Origin: JBCAXA01 sp038749025
Lineage (GTDB): Bacteria; Pseudomonadota; Gammaproteobacteria; Steroidobacterales; Woeseiaceae
Assembly: GCA_038749025.1 (NCBI GenBank)
Contig: JBCDIL010000001.1
Location: 186,001 to 250,000 of the forward strand
Direction: 5' to 3'
Length of the DNA stretch: 64,000 bases
In this document: in pieces, positions 51,147 to 58,480 of the stretch
Layout of the letters: every line of letters begins with the position of its first letter
How positions within the stretch are numbered: the stretch's first letter is position 1
Made by a program: the position numbers and the translations under genes
The notes under the pieces: generated by a model
Told to the model about the DNA's origin: nothing
What the model saw: the letters and a program-made list of their open reading frames with translations, nothing else
Database searches by the model: none

Positions 51147-51719
51147 GTGACGGCAGCGACAACGACGCGGTACAGTGCTGACGAGAAGCGCTGGTCGGCT
51201 TGGATGCGTGCGGCGCAGCAAGGCGATAAGGAGAGTTACGAGCAATTGCTGCAAGAGCTGAGAGCGGCCATTGCCGATTACTTGCGCTCGCGCTTGGGGC
51301 AAGCGGAGTTCATTGAGGACATAACCCAAGAGTGTTTGCTCAGCATCCATACCGGGCGGCAAAGCTACGACAACAACCGGCCATTTCGGGCCTGGCTGTT
51401 CGCGATAGTCAAACACCGTACGATCGACTTTCTGCGCCGGCAGCGAGGCCCATGGAGCGCCGCGGTGGTTTGCCACGAGGATCCGGGCAGTCTGCTGGCG
51501 CCGGAATCTCTCGATACGGTATGTGAGGCAAGCACACTGCTTCGCCAACTGAAGCCCAAACAACGCGAAATTATCGTGTTGATGAAGTATTTTGGCCTCA
51601 GTGCAGAGGAGTCCAGCAAACGACTCGGTATCACCGTCACGGGCGCCCGAGTACGCTTGCACCGTGCACTGAGTGAAACAAGGCGCTTGTTGCAAGCCGA
51701 CCAACTGGAAATGTCATGA
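51147..51719 (+). CDS. ECF-type RNA polymerase sigma factor
   Basis: A 190-residue ECF sigma factor. Start GTG 51147 is preferred; the frame opens at TTG 51069 but that part has no homology. Region 2 spans about 25-95: S-Y-E-Q-L-L-Q-E-L, E-D-I-T-Q-E-C-L-L-S-I-H, F-R-A-W-L-F-A-I-V-K-H-R-T-I-D-F-L-R. Region 4 covers about 125-180: L-K-P-K-Q-R-E-I-I-V-L and G-L-S-A-E-E-S-S-K-R-L-G-I-T-V-T-G-A-R-V. The next gene starts in its stop (ATGA). It should read the TGTAAC-N16-CGTATA promoter ahead of the operon (inference). Confidence 0.92.
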   Translation: MTAATTTRYSADEKRWSAWMRAAQQGDKESYEQLLQELRAAIADYLRSRLGQAEFIEDITQECLLSIHTGRQSYDNNRPFRAWLFAIVKHRTIDFLRRQRGPWSAAVVCHEDPGSLLAPESLDTVCEASTLLRQLKPKQREIIVLMKYFGLSAEESSKRLGITVTGARVRLHRALSETRRLLQADQLEMS

Positions 51720-52375
51720 GCAAAGACGACTTGATTGACAGCCTTGTCGCCGATCTGACCCCGGTAGATAAGCCGGTGCGCGCTGCCCGACGAGCGATGC
51801 TCTGGTGGACGAGCGCCATGGTGGTCACGACGATAGCAATGACTTTCATTGCCCCGTTTCGCAGCGGCTTTGTCGAGCAACTGGTTACAGCGCCACGCTA
51901 TGCACTAGAGATTTTCGTTGGCTTTTTGACGGCCGCTCTACTCGCCAGAGCGACGTTCGAACTCGCTGTTCCCGATGACAACCAGCAACGCTGGCACGTG
52001 CGTATCGCGGTGATCATCACGGCGGTTTGGTTACTGCTGCTGGTAACCGCTTACTGGTCACCGGTATTGCCGCCGTCGATGGCCGGTAAGCGGCCACACT
52101 GTTACGCCGAGGTTATGGCGTTTGGCATCCCGCTGACAATGATCGCGCTGGTGCAGCTACGCTCCATGTACGTGTTAAACCCGCTACGCGCGGGGGTCAC
52201 CGCAGGTCTTGCTGGGGGTATTGTTCCCGCCTTCTTGATGCAACTCGCTTGTATGCATGACCCGTGGCACATATTGACGCACCACATTGCACCGCTGCTG
52301 GTCACGGCCACAGCCGGTGCCATTGGCGGGCTGCTTTTATTGCGCAAGCGCGAGTCGCTAACGGACCAACGCTAG
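51716..52375 (+). CDS. nrsF: NrsF family (DUF1109) membrane anti-sigma factor
   Basis: A 219-residue inner-membrane protein that holds its cognate ECF sigma factor. A short cytoplasmic N-terminus (S-K-D-D-L-I-D-S-L-V-A-D-L) is the expected sigma-binding part. Six hydrophobic helices follow (about 27-46, 64-82, 99-118, 139-156, 163-180, 193-212). Two cysteines, in R-P-H-C-Y-A-E and L-A-C-M-H-D-P, lie where redox or metal sensing has been proposed for the family. The ATG overlaps the sigma factor stop. It ends at CTAG shared with the convergent small ORF. The signal sensed could be metals, oxidants or sulfur species. Confidence 0.88.
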   Translation: MSKDDLIDSLVADLTPVDKPVRAARRAMLWWTSAMVVTTIAMTFIAPFRSGFVEQLVTAPRYALEIFVGFLTAALLARATFELAVPDDNQQRWHVRIAVIITAVWLLLLVTAYWSPVLPPSMAGKRPHCYAEVMAFGIPLTMIALVQLRSMYVLNPLRAGVTAGLAGGIVPAFLMQLACMHDPWHILTHHIAPLLVTATAGAIGGLLLLRKRESLTDQR

Positions 52376-52572
52376 ACCAAAAAAAGGGTCGCGCGGGGCG
52401 ACCCTTGCGGTGTTGACGGATGCCCAGACGCTAGAGCACCGCCGATTGCGGTCAACGCGTGCGGATTCGTTCCGCCCATGTCGCTTAACGGCGATAGCAC
52501 GTCGGTGAGACCGAAGGGTTGCAATACGGCCATCAGCACGAGGATGGTTAGCACAGCCCGAATGTGCGCCAT
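52372..52572 (-). CDS. Small exported-like ORF running through a terminator
   Basis: A 66-codon frame: hydrophobic N-terminus M-A-H-I-R-A-V-L-T-I-L-V-L-M-A-V-L-Q-P resembles a signal peptide or membrane helix, followed by a Gly/Pro/Ser-rich part. The 3' end contains the terminator hairpin (52384-52406) and T run; the TAG stop (52374-52372) lies past the T run, so a terminated message would lack the stop codon. Ribosome binding site is weak. The stop shares CTAG with nrsF. It may be a real small protein, a regulatory ORF or chance. No family recognised. Confidence 0.4.
   Translation of the reverse strand: MAHIRAVLTILVLMAVLQPFGLTDVLSPLSDMGGTNPHALTAIGGALASGHPSTPQGSPRATLFLV
52379..52406 (-). terminator. 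Rho-independent terminator, minus strand, inside small ORF end
   Basis: On the minus strand AAGGGTCGC (52406-52398) pairs with GCGACCCTT (52392-52384) around 5 bases and is followed by seven T residues (52385-52379). It should end a minus-strand transcript coming from 52572 or upstream; the plus strand has no T run. Confidence 0.85.
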
Positions 52573-52736
52573 AATCGGGCCGGCGAAGTCGGTAGACGTA
52601 CCATGATGTCACCCCATTGTCTTGACGCTACGCGCACTCGCCTCCTCTAGACGCGTAGGTGATGCGCATTTGGAGCAATGACGTGTCGCGCGACCGAAAG
52701 GCCGCAAAGACATTTGTAAGGCGCGAAAACGGGGCG

Positions 52737-53321
52737 CTAACGGCTTGGCCGTGTTGTCGCCAACATCGCCGCTACAGCCGGTTTGTGCTTGTCGATCTCA
52801 GCGTCATCAAGACCTTGCAATTCATACGGCAGAACAAGCCAATCGTCGGTGTCGTGTAGGAAGTAGTCGGGAAACCGACCGCTGCAGTTGGCCGCCGGTT
52901 TGTTCCAGATCGTTGCGACACGAACGTCCGCCGGCATGTTGCGCTTCAAGCGGTACTCCAGCCGCTTCCTGACAACCGATAACGTCAAGCCCGAACTGCA
53001 GACGTCGTCAACCAGCAAAAGACGGTCGTCGTGGCTTAGGTTTTCTAACAGGTACTGCGTACCGTGCACCCGAATATTGGCAGCCGGATCCTCGACCATC
53101 CGCGCATACTCGGGCAGACCGCTGTATGAGGTGCGCAGCGCGATATGGTTCGTCTTTACGCCGAGATGCTGCAAACACTCTTGGACGTAGATGCCAACAG
53201 CACTGCCGCCGCGCCAGAGTCCAACGACGAACGTGGGCCGAAACCCGTCGTTGTAAATTGTGACGCCGAGACGAAAGGCATCGTTCAACAAATCTTGCTC
53301 ACGAATGAATCGTTTAGTCAC
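52737..53321 (-). CDS. Purine phosphoribosyltransferase-like protein, variant PRPP loop
   Basis: A 194-residue type I phosphoribosyltransferase, probably for hypoxanthine, guanine or xanthine. The hood and first loop contain V-V-G-L-W-R-G-G-S-A-V-G and the PRPP site reads L-L-L-V-D-D-V-C-S-S-G-L-T, where its paralogue has the standard V-D-D-V-F-D-T-G-R-T. The change of D-T-G to S-S-G alters contacts to the ribose phosphate, so activity or specificity may differ. Start is GTG 53321 with AAGGA 8 bases before. It diverges from its paralogue with 60 bases between, which must hold both promoters. Confidence 0.88.
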   Translation of the reverse strand: MTKRFIREQDLLNDAFRLGVTIYNDGFRPTFVVGLWRGGSAVGIYVQECLQHLGVKTNHIALRTSYSGLPEYARMVEDPAANIRVHGTQYLLENLSHDDRLLLVDDVCSSGLTLSVVRKRLEYRLKRNMPADVRVATIWNKPAANCSGRFPDYFLHDTDDWLVLPYELQGLDDAEIDKHKPAVAAMLATTRPSR

Positions 53322-53381
53322 CGGTCATCCTTTCTACGCGCCAAGCTTGCAGCGATTACGTTGTCGTAGCACAGTGCGGCC

Positions 53382-53954
53382 ATGAGCGACAAAGTGTACC
53401 TCGACGCCCAGGATTTGCTTGACGACGCGTTTCGCCTAGGCGCGGCAGTCGTCGAGTCCGGCTTTCGGCCCAGCTTTATTCTTGCGCTATGGCGCGGCGG
53501 TGCCCCAATTGGTATCGCGGTCCAGGAGTATTTGGCTTATCACGGCATTGAGACCGACCATATCGCAATCCGCACGGCCCACTATGCAGCGGCGATCGAT
53601 GAAAGCGCCGACCGGGTTGAGATCTATGGAATTAGCTATCTCTTAAAGAACATGACCCACGAGGATCGCTTGTTGATCGTCGATGACGTGTTCGATACCG
53701 GGCGCACCGTGGACGCCGTTATTAAGCACCTTCAGGCCAAGGCACGACGAAACACGCCGGCCGATGTTCGTATCGCGGTGCCCTATTACAAACCAACTCG
53801 GAACAAGACCGAGCGAGTACCGGATTACGCACTCCATGAAACGACGGCGTGGATCAAGTTTCCGCACTCGCTCGAGGGCCTGAGTCACAACGAGATCCGC
53901 CAGCACCGTCCAGAACTTGCCGTCATTTTGGCAACAGCGAAAACGGAGTCGTAG
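53382..53954 (+). CDS. Purine phosphoribosyltransferase
   Basis: A 190-residue type I phosphoribosyltransferase with intact motifs: L-A-L-W-R-G-G-A-P-I-G near the start and L-L-I-V-D-D-V-F-D-T-G-R-T for PRPP binding. It makes nucleotides from purine bases and PRPP, the last step of salvage. It is the standard-motif paralogue of the divergent gene at 52737, with which it shares D-L-L-x-D-A-F-R-L-G near the N-terminus, F-R-P-x-F, W-R-G-G and A-D-V-R in the last third. A bidirectional terminator follows. It links the window's purine base uptake to nucleotide pools. Confidence 0.9.
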   Translation: MSDKVYLDAQDLLDDAFRLGAAVVESGFRPSFILALWRGGAPIGIAVQEYLAYHGIETDHIAIRTAHYAAAIDESADRVEIYGISYLLKNMTHEDRLLIVDDVFDTGRTVDAVIKHLQAKARRNTPADVRIAVPYYKPTRNKTERVPDYALHETTAWIKFPHSLEGLSHNEIRQHRPELAVILATAKTES

Positions 53955-53983
53955 CGCGGCCCGTCGCGTTAGCAACAGGCAAA

Positions 53984-54012
53984 AAAATACCCGCCACAAG
54001 GGCGGGTATTTT
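53984..54012. terminator. Bidirectional rho-independent terminator
   Basis: AAAATACCCGCC (53984-53995) and GGCGGGTATTTT (54001-54012) form a 12-bp perfect stem around 5 bases, with A and T runs on both sides. It sits between the convergent phosphoribosyltransferase and PEP-CTERM genes and should serve both. Confidence 0.9.
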
Positions 54013-54060
54013 CCGGTTAGTCTGGTCAGGCTAACCGCTGTTCAGCAATCCAAAGCCATC

Positions 54061-54606
54061 TTAGGCACGCGCCTTCCGGCGCCGAGCCGCAGCAGCACCG
54101 AGCAAGCCAAGGCCGAGCAGACTCAGCGTTGTTGGCTCAGGAACCGCAACCGGGTCTTTGGCGCCCCGAATGAAGCCGCCAATACCCTTAGTGTCCTTGC
54201 CAGGACGGGTGACGGTCCATTTGGTAAGCGGTCCGAACAGTACATCTATGTACAGATTCGGTCCCGGTGCGAAAAAGTTGAATCCACCGTCGAGCGACAA
54301 GAAGCCAGTACCAATTAGCGTCGGGCCAGCAACAATCATGCGTCCAGTAGCACGAGCCGTGCTGCTGTCGATGTAGATGTTGCCGAAGCTGAACGCGAAC
54401 CGGGTCAACTCAGATCCGAGGATCGAGCCGTCGGCAGCCGCCGCTGCTGTGGTTTCCATGTAACCGCCGACGATATCGCCGTAAGCCAAGCCGATTTTGT
54501 GGCATTTGACCTGACACTTACCAACGTAGTCGTAAGTAATGAGCGATGCTTGCGCCGATGTGGCCAGCGCAGCGGTTAAGAAAAGAGCAGCTAAAATTTT
54601 CTTCAT
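54061..54606 (-). CDS. PEP-CTERM sorting-signal protein
   Basis: A 181-residue exported protein with a signal peptide (ends S-A-Q-A) and a classic PEP-CTERM tail: V-P-E-P-T-T-L-S-L-L-G-L-G-L-L-G, then A-A-A-A and R-R-R-K-A-R-A. Exosortase (XrtA) would cut the tail and anchor or release the protein; no exosortase is in the window. The mature part is a beta-rich region of about 125 residues with two cysteines close together near the N-terminus (K-C-Q-V-K-C). Function unknown; family members are surface or biofilm matrix proteins. Divergent from the sulfite dehydrogenase operon. Confidence 0.92.
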   Translation of the reverse strand: MKKILAALFLTAALATSAQASLITYDYVGKCQVKCHKIGLAYGDIVGGYMETTAAAAADGSILGSELTRFAFSFGNIYIDSSTARATGRMIVAGPTLIGTGFLSLDGGFNFFAPGPNLYIDVLFGPLTKWTVTRPGKDTKGIGGFIRGAKDPVAVPEPTTLSLLGLGLLGAAAARRRKARA

Positions 54607-54855
54607 GTCAGTTGCCTGAGGATTTGGTTGCTGAACGGGAATGTATAAGCAATCGCTGTGCCAACCGTCATTTTTTTATAATAAACAATACTTTAGATGA
54701 ATTTGGATTGTCGTTGAGGCGCTCGACTGTAACGTAATCCGACAACCGCGATGCTCGTTTCGTACAAACACCGAAAAATCACCCGTCGAAGCGGCACAAT
54801 TACGTTGGTAAGTCGGATTTTTTACCACCATAGACACGCAATAGGAGCCAAAACA

Positions 54856-56112
54856 ATTTCTCGAGATCAGGGACTTAGCGAACTGCTTCGCAAGGAAGAA
54901 CCGGCTTCTCCAGGGCGCCGACGGTGGCTTGCCGCCGCCGCGCGAACCGTCGGATATGCACCCTTCGCGGCACTGGCGCCGACGGGGCTAATCCCCGTTG
55001 CGTTGGCCGAAACACCTGCGGACACGGTGTTGGCCACGAAACCGGGGTTGCGACTTCTCAATGACCGCCCGCTGAATGCCGAAACACCAGCACATTTGCT
55101 CGCCGACCCCGTTACGCCAACCGAGAGACTGTTCGTCCGCAATAACGGCATTCCACCGCAGAACATCGATGCTGCGGATTGGCAGCTCGAGATTGCCGGC
55201 GAAAGCTGCCTTAGCCCACAAACGATCAGCCTTGACGCGTTGAAACGCGAATTTCGCTCGGTAACGCTACATCTGCAGCTCGAATGCGGCGGTAACGGTC
55301 GCGCTGAATTTAGACCGCGCGCCTCGGGTAATCAGTGGACAACGGGTGCCATCGGCTGCCCGGAATGGACCGGGATCCGGCTGCGCGACGTGCTGAAGAA
55401 AGTCGGGGTCCGGGACGATGCTGTTTACGTCGCTTACGAAGGCGCCGATACGCATTTGTCCGGCGATCCGAACAAGTCCGTCATCTCCCGTGGCGTCCCG
55501 ATCGCGAAAGCGCTTGAGGCTGAGTCGCTGTTGGCCTACGAACTAAATGGCGAACCGATTCCTGCTGTGCATGGGGCACCGCTGCGCTTGGTTTGCGGTG
55601 GCTGGCCCGGCTCAGTGAGCGGCAAGTGGCTAAAGCGCCTACTCATCCGCAATCGCGTCCATGACGGCGCCAAGATGACCGGTACGTCTTATCGCGTACC
55701 GTGTCGCCCCGTCGCACCGGGCGGTGCAGTCGCGGATGAGGACATGTGCATTATCGAGAGCATGCCGGTGAAATCGCTCATTACCTCGCCGGCGTCGGGC
55801 GCGACGGCCCCGGTCGGCCGCGCGTTAACGATCGCGGGCCATGCCTGGGCAGGCGATCGGCGTGTTAAGCGCGTCGAACTCAGCACCGACTTCGGCAGCA
55901 CGTGGCAACGCGTACGGCTGGACAAGCCGGCCAACCGACTCGCCTGGCAACACTTTCGCGGCCAGGTTGTATTGCCGGTGGCGGGCTATTACGAGGTCTG
56001 GGCCCGGGCGACCGATGCGGCGGGTGCTAGTCAGCCGATGCTCGTCCCGGGTTGGAATCCGAAGGGCTATCTCAACAACGCCTGTCATCGCATTGCGGTG
56101 CAAGCGGTATGA
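54856..56112 (+). CDS. sorA: Molybdenum sulfite dehydrogenase catalytic subunit (SorA/SoxC type)
   Basis: An exported Mo-pterin enzyme oxidising sulfite to sulfate. Residues after the signal form the sulfite oxidase fold; L-E-C-G-G-N-G-R holds the molybdenum-binding Cys, and the C-terminal dimerisation domain begins near S-L-I-T-S-P. The Tat-like signal G-R-R-R-W-L-A-A-A-A and the following hydrophobic run imply folded export. Start choice is uncertain: an ideal AGGAG (54843-54847) lies 8 bases before an ATT codon at 54856, used here; ATG 54751 and TTG 54805 are the other in-frame options, both without such a site. It overlaps the cytochrome gene by 4 bases. Confidence 0.85.
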   Translation: MSRDQGLSELLRKEEPASPGRRRWLAAAARTVGYAPFAALAPTGLIPVALAETPADTVLATKPGLRLLNDRPLNAETPAHLLADPVTPTERLFVRNNGIPPQNIDAADWQLEIAGESCLSPQTISLDALKREFRSVTLHLQLECGGNGRAEFRPRASGNQWTTGAIGCPEWTGIRLRDVLKKVGVRDDAVYVAYEGADTHLSGDPNKSVISRGVPIAKALEAESLLAYELNGEPIPAVHGAPLRLVCGGWPGSVSGKWLKRLLIRNRVHDGAKMTGTSYRVPCRPVAPGGAVADEDMCIIESMPVKSLITSPASGATAPVGRALTIAGHAWAGDRRVKRVELSTDFGSTWQRVRLDKPANRLAWQHFRGQVVLPVAGYYEVWARATDAAGASQPMLVPGWNPKGYLNNACHRIAVQAV

Positions 56113-56465
56113 GAACGCTTGCGGTGTTGCTGCTTAGCGTCGCCGTCACGACGCTGGCGGCCGATGACCGACCGACCGACAGTCGCACCGGACTCGTCAT
56201 CGACGACGGTTGGGTATTGGTCAACGGCCATTGCGGTGCCTGCCACAGCCATCGCTTGGTAACGGCGCAGCGCGGCGATGCCGAGTTTTGGCTAGATACG
56301 ATCCGCTGGATGCAGCGCACACAGAACCTGTGGGACTTGCCGGCCGATCAAGAGCAGGCCATCGTCGCGTACCTCGCAAAGCACTACAACGAAACCGAAT
56401 GGGGCCGCCGACCGGCGCTCAGCCCGACGTTGTTACCGAGCGCCAGCGGCAGCGCGGATCGGTAA
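56109..56465 (+). CDS. sorB: Cytochrome c subunit of sulfite dehydrogenase
   Basis: A 118-residue periplasmic c-type cytochrome. ATG 56109 overlaps the sorA stop. The signal peptide ends T-T-L-A-A, and the single haem site reads C-G-A-C-H in G-H-C-G-A-C-H-S. A Met for the sixth haem ligand may be that in I-R-W-M-Q-R. The block D-A-E-F-W-L-D-T-I-R-W-M-Q-R and D-Q-E-Q-A-I-V-A-Y-L fit SorB-like subunits that accept electrons from the molybdenum subunit. Convergent with the peroxidase gene, 69 bases apart, with no strong terminator between. Confidence 0.9.
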   Translation: MRTLAVLLLSVAVTTLAADDRPTDSRTGLVIDDGWVLVNGHCGACHSHRLVTAQRGDAEFWLDTIRWMQRTQNLWDLPADQEQAIVAYLAKHYNETEWGRRPALSPTLLPSASGSADR

Positions 56466-56534
56466 GCATCGGGCTACTCCGGCCTCGGATAGGAGACGAC
56501 ACCACGAACACCGGTGCCGGAGCGCCCGAATCAG

Positions 56535-58280
56535 TTACGGCGAGACGATGAACACGTTGTCGCTTATTTCATCGCCGATGTCGGTGTTACGCCGAATGAT
56601 GTCGGCGAGCCGCACGCCTTCGACGCGACGACGCTCGGCGTCGCTGAGCGAACGCTCGTACCAAAACCGGTCGCCGTTACGGAGGCGCAGGAATTGGCGA
56701 CGGACGATCGTGTAGAACAACTCGCCGAGCAACGACCCAGGCAACGCGTCCTCGGCGAGGCCGCCCACCCACGGATCGATGTCGGCCACACTGCCGTAAA
56801 CGCTCGACAGCCGATCCTGTAGCTCGAGTGACGTGGTCACGTCAGCGAAACTCGCTTGCGGTGCCAAACCGACCGATTCACGCAGCGAGTTGTAGTCTGC
56901 AATACCGTGGTCACGCCCCCGCTGAATATTTAGCGCAACCAGATCGAAGCCACCACTCCCCGGCGGACCGAACAGAAAGTTTCGAACATCATCGACGACG
57001 AAGACATCGATGGTTTGACACACCTGTGCCGCAAGACCGCGCAGTAATGGTTCAAGGCCGCCTTGCGCGTCGATCGTGTCCGGCGCGAAAAATGCCTCGC
57101 GTAGCGGTAAATCGCCTAGGTCAATCGTATTGCCATTCGCATCCAGACGCCGCAACGTGCCGCTCAACATGCTGTGTCCCAATCGAAAAGCCGCCGTCGA
57201 AAACTCGTTCGCTATGCGCGCGTCAAGAGACTCATCGTAACCGCGGTACGGCCCAATCGCAGCAGGACCGAGCAAGAGCGGCAAGAACTCCTCGAATGTG
57301 ATGATCTGCATTTGCGCGGCAATGAGACGCCGCGCCGCGTTGTAGAGCTCATCGCCGGAGAGCTCTGGCCGCTCGGCCGCGAGCTCAGCGACCAGCCGAT
57401 TGTGCTCGCGGACGAACAACGTATGCATAACGGTGAGCCCCAATTGCTCGTTGGCACGGACATCACCGGCCAAGAACAACTCGGCCCCATCGCCACCGGC
57501 GTTGGCTAAGCCATCGGTATTGAACGGCAATAAGTTACCGGCAGACACTTTGAGACTCCCACTTCCATCAAGTGTGCGCAGTGCTAGCGCCCGATCGATG
57601 TCCGATCCGTAGACATGCGACGCATCGATCCAACCCGTGATTTCGTTGATCTGTTGGCGTGGATTAACGGTATCGGTGCCGGTCGCCTCGTCGTACAGCG
57701 AGCGGTTCAGCTCCATGACGACACCACCGCGAGCGTTAGGATCGAACCAAGGATCACCGGTCGGCACCGCGATGTTGGCCGGCTCAGCCGGCTCGACACC
57801 ATCGGTAAGGTCGACGTCGTGGTCGATGAACTGCCCCCACTGCCAAAGAAAATCACTAGCGTTGAGCGGATTCGGCATATCGATCGTTTGCGCGTTAACA
57901 GCGTTACTAATCGCTCGAGGATTTGGCCGGCTAGCGCCGGCTAGCGTCGTCACGAGATCGCCATAAGCGACTTCGGCCCAGCGGGCGAGGGGTGTGTGCG
58001 CTTGGTTCATAGCGAAATCGCGACGGTTATTGTCGCTACCGTCGAAGCTGCGCTGTCGCTCGGCATCGTTCGGCCGGTCGCCGCGGCGATTGCGTTCGCG
58101 GCGGATGTTGAGTACCGGGGACGTATCCGCCTCAGAGGTATCCATTGCGTTATCTGTGGCGGTAGTCGGCGTTGTTATTTCGTCCGCCGGCATGTCTGCG
58201 TCGCCGCCGTTTGACCCACAAGCCACTAGTGCCGTGCAGAGCAGCACGGTCGCGGGTGCTGTCCAGAAATTAGGTTTCAT
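56535..58280 (-). CDS. Animal-type haem peroxidase lipoprotein
   Basis: A 581-residue bacterial member of the animal haem peroxidase (peroxidasin/myeloperoxidase) superfamily. ATG 58280 has GGAG 9 bases before; the upstream TTG is rejected. The lipobox L-V-A-C predicts membrane anchoring. A low-complexity linker rich in Thr, Asp and Arg spans about 25-90. The catalytic domain shows Q-W-G-Q-F-I-D-H-D (distal Gln/His), N-Q-x-T-G-W-I-D-A-S-style text as E-I-T-G-W-I-D-A-S-H-V-Y-G-S, R-E-H-N-R-L and A-F-R-L-G-H-S-M (proximal His). N-I-Q-R-G-R-D-H-G is a family block. Substrate halide or phenol unknown. Confidence 0.9.
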   Translation of the reverse strand: MKPNFWTAPATVLLCTALVACGSNGGDADMPADEITTPTTATDNAMDTSEADTSPVLNIRRERNRRGDRPNDAERQRSFDGSDNNRRDFAMNQAHTPLARWAEVAYGDLVTTLAGASRPNPRAISNAVNAQTIDMPNPLNASDFLWQWGQFIDHDVDLTDGVEPAEPANIAVPTGDPWFDPNARGGVVMELNRSLYDEATGTDTVNPRQQINEITGWIDASHVYGSDIDRALALRTLDGSGSLKVSAGNLLPFNTDGLANAGGDGAELFLAGDVRANEQLGLTVMHTLFVREHNRLVAELAAERPELSGDELYNAARRLIAAQMQIITFEEFLPLLLGPAAIGPYRGYDESLDARIANEFSTAAFRLGHSMLSGTLRRLDANGNTIDLGDLPLREAFFAPDTIDAQGGLEPLLRGLAAQVCQTIDVFVVDDVRNFLFGPPGSGGFDLVALNIQRGRDHGIADYNSLRESVGLAPQASFADVTTSLELQDRLSSVYGSVADIDPWVGGLAEDALPGSLLGELFYTIVRRQFLRLRNGDRFWYERSLSDAERRRVEGVRLADIIRRNTDIGDEISDNVFIVSP

Positions 58281-58480
58281 CGATTTTGTCTCCAATGACG
58301 TGTGTCGAATACACGTAACTGCAACGCCGCATTGCGCAGCGCGCTGACGATGAATCGTGGAGAACCCGTGGAGGTTGAGCGTCGCCGAGAACCGACGCCC
58401 AACTATCGATAGCTAGCCGCTGAAAGCGTTAGCGCAGTAGCGTGCCTAGCGCTGGTGCTAGGTAGGCATGGAACAACGGC

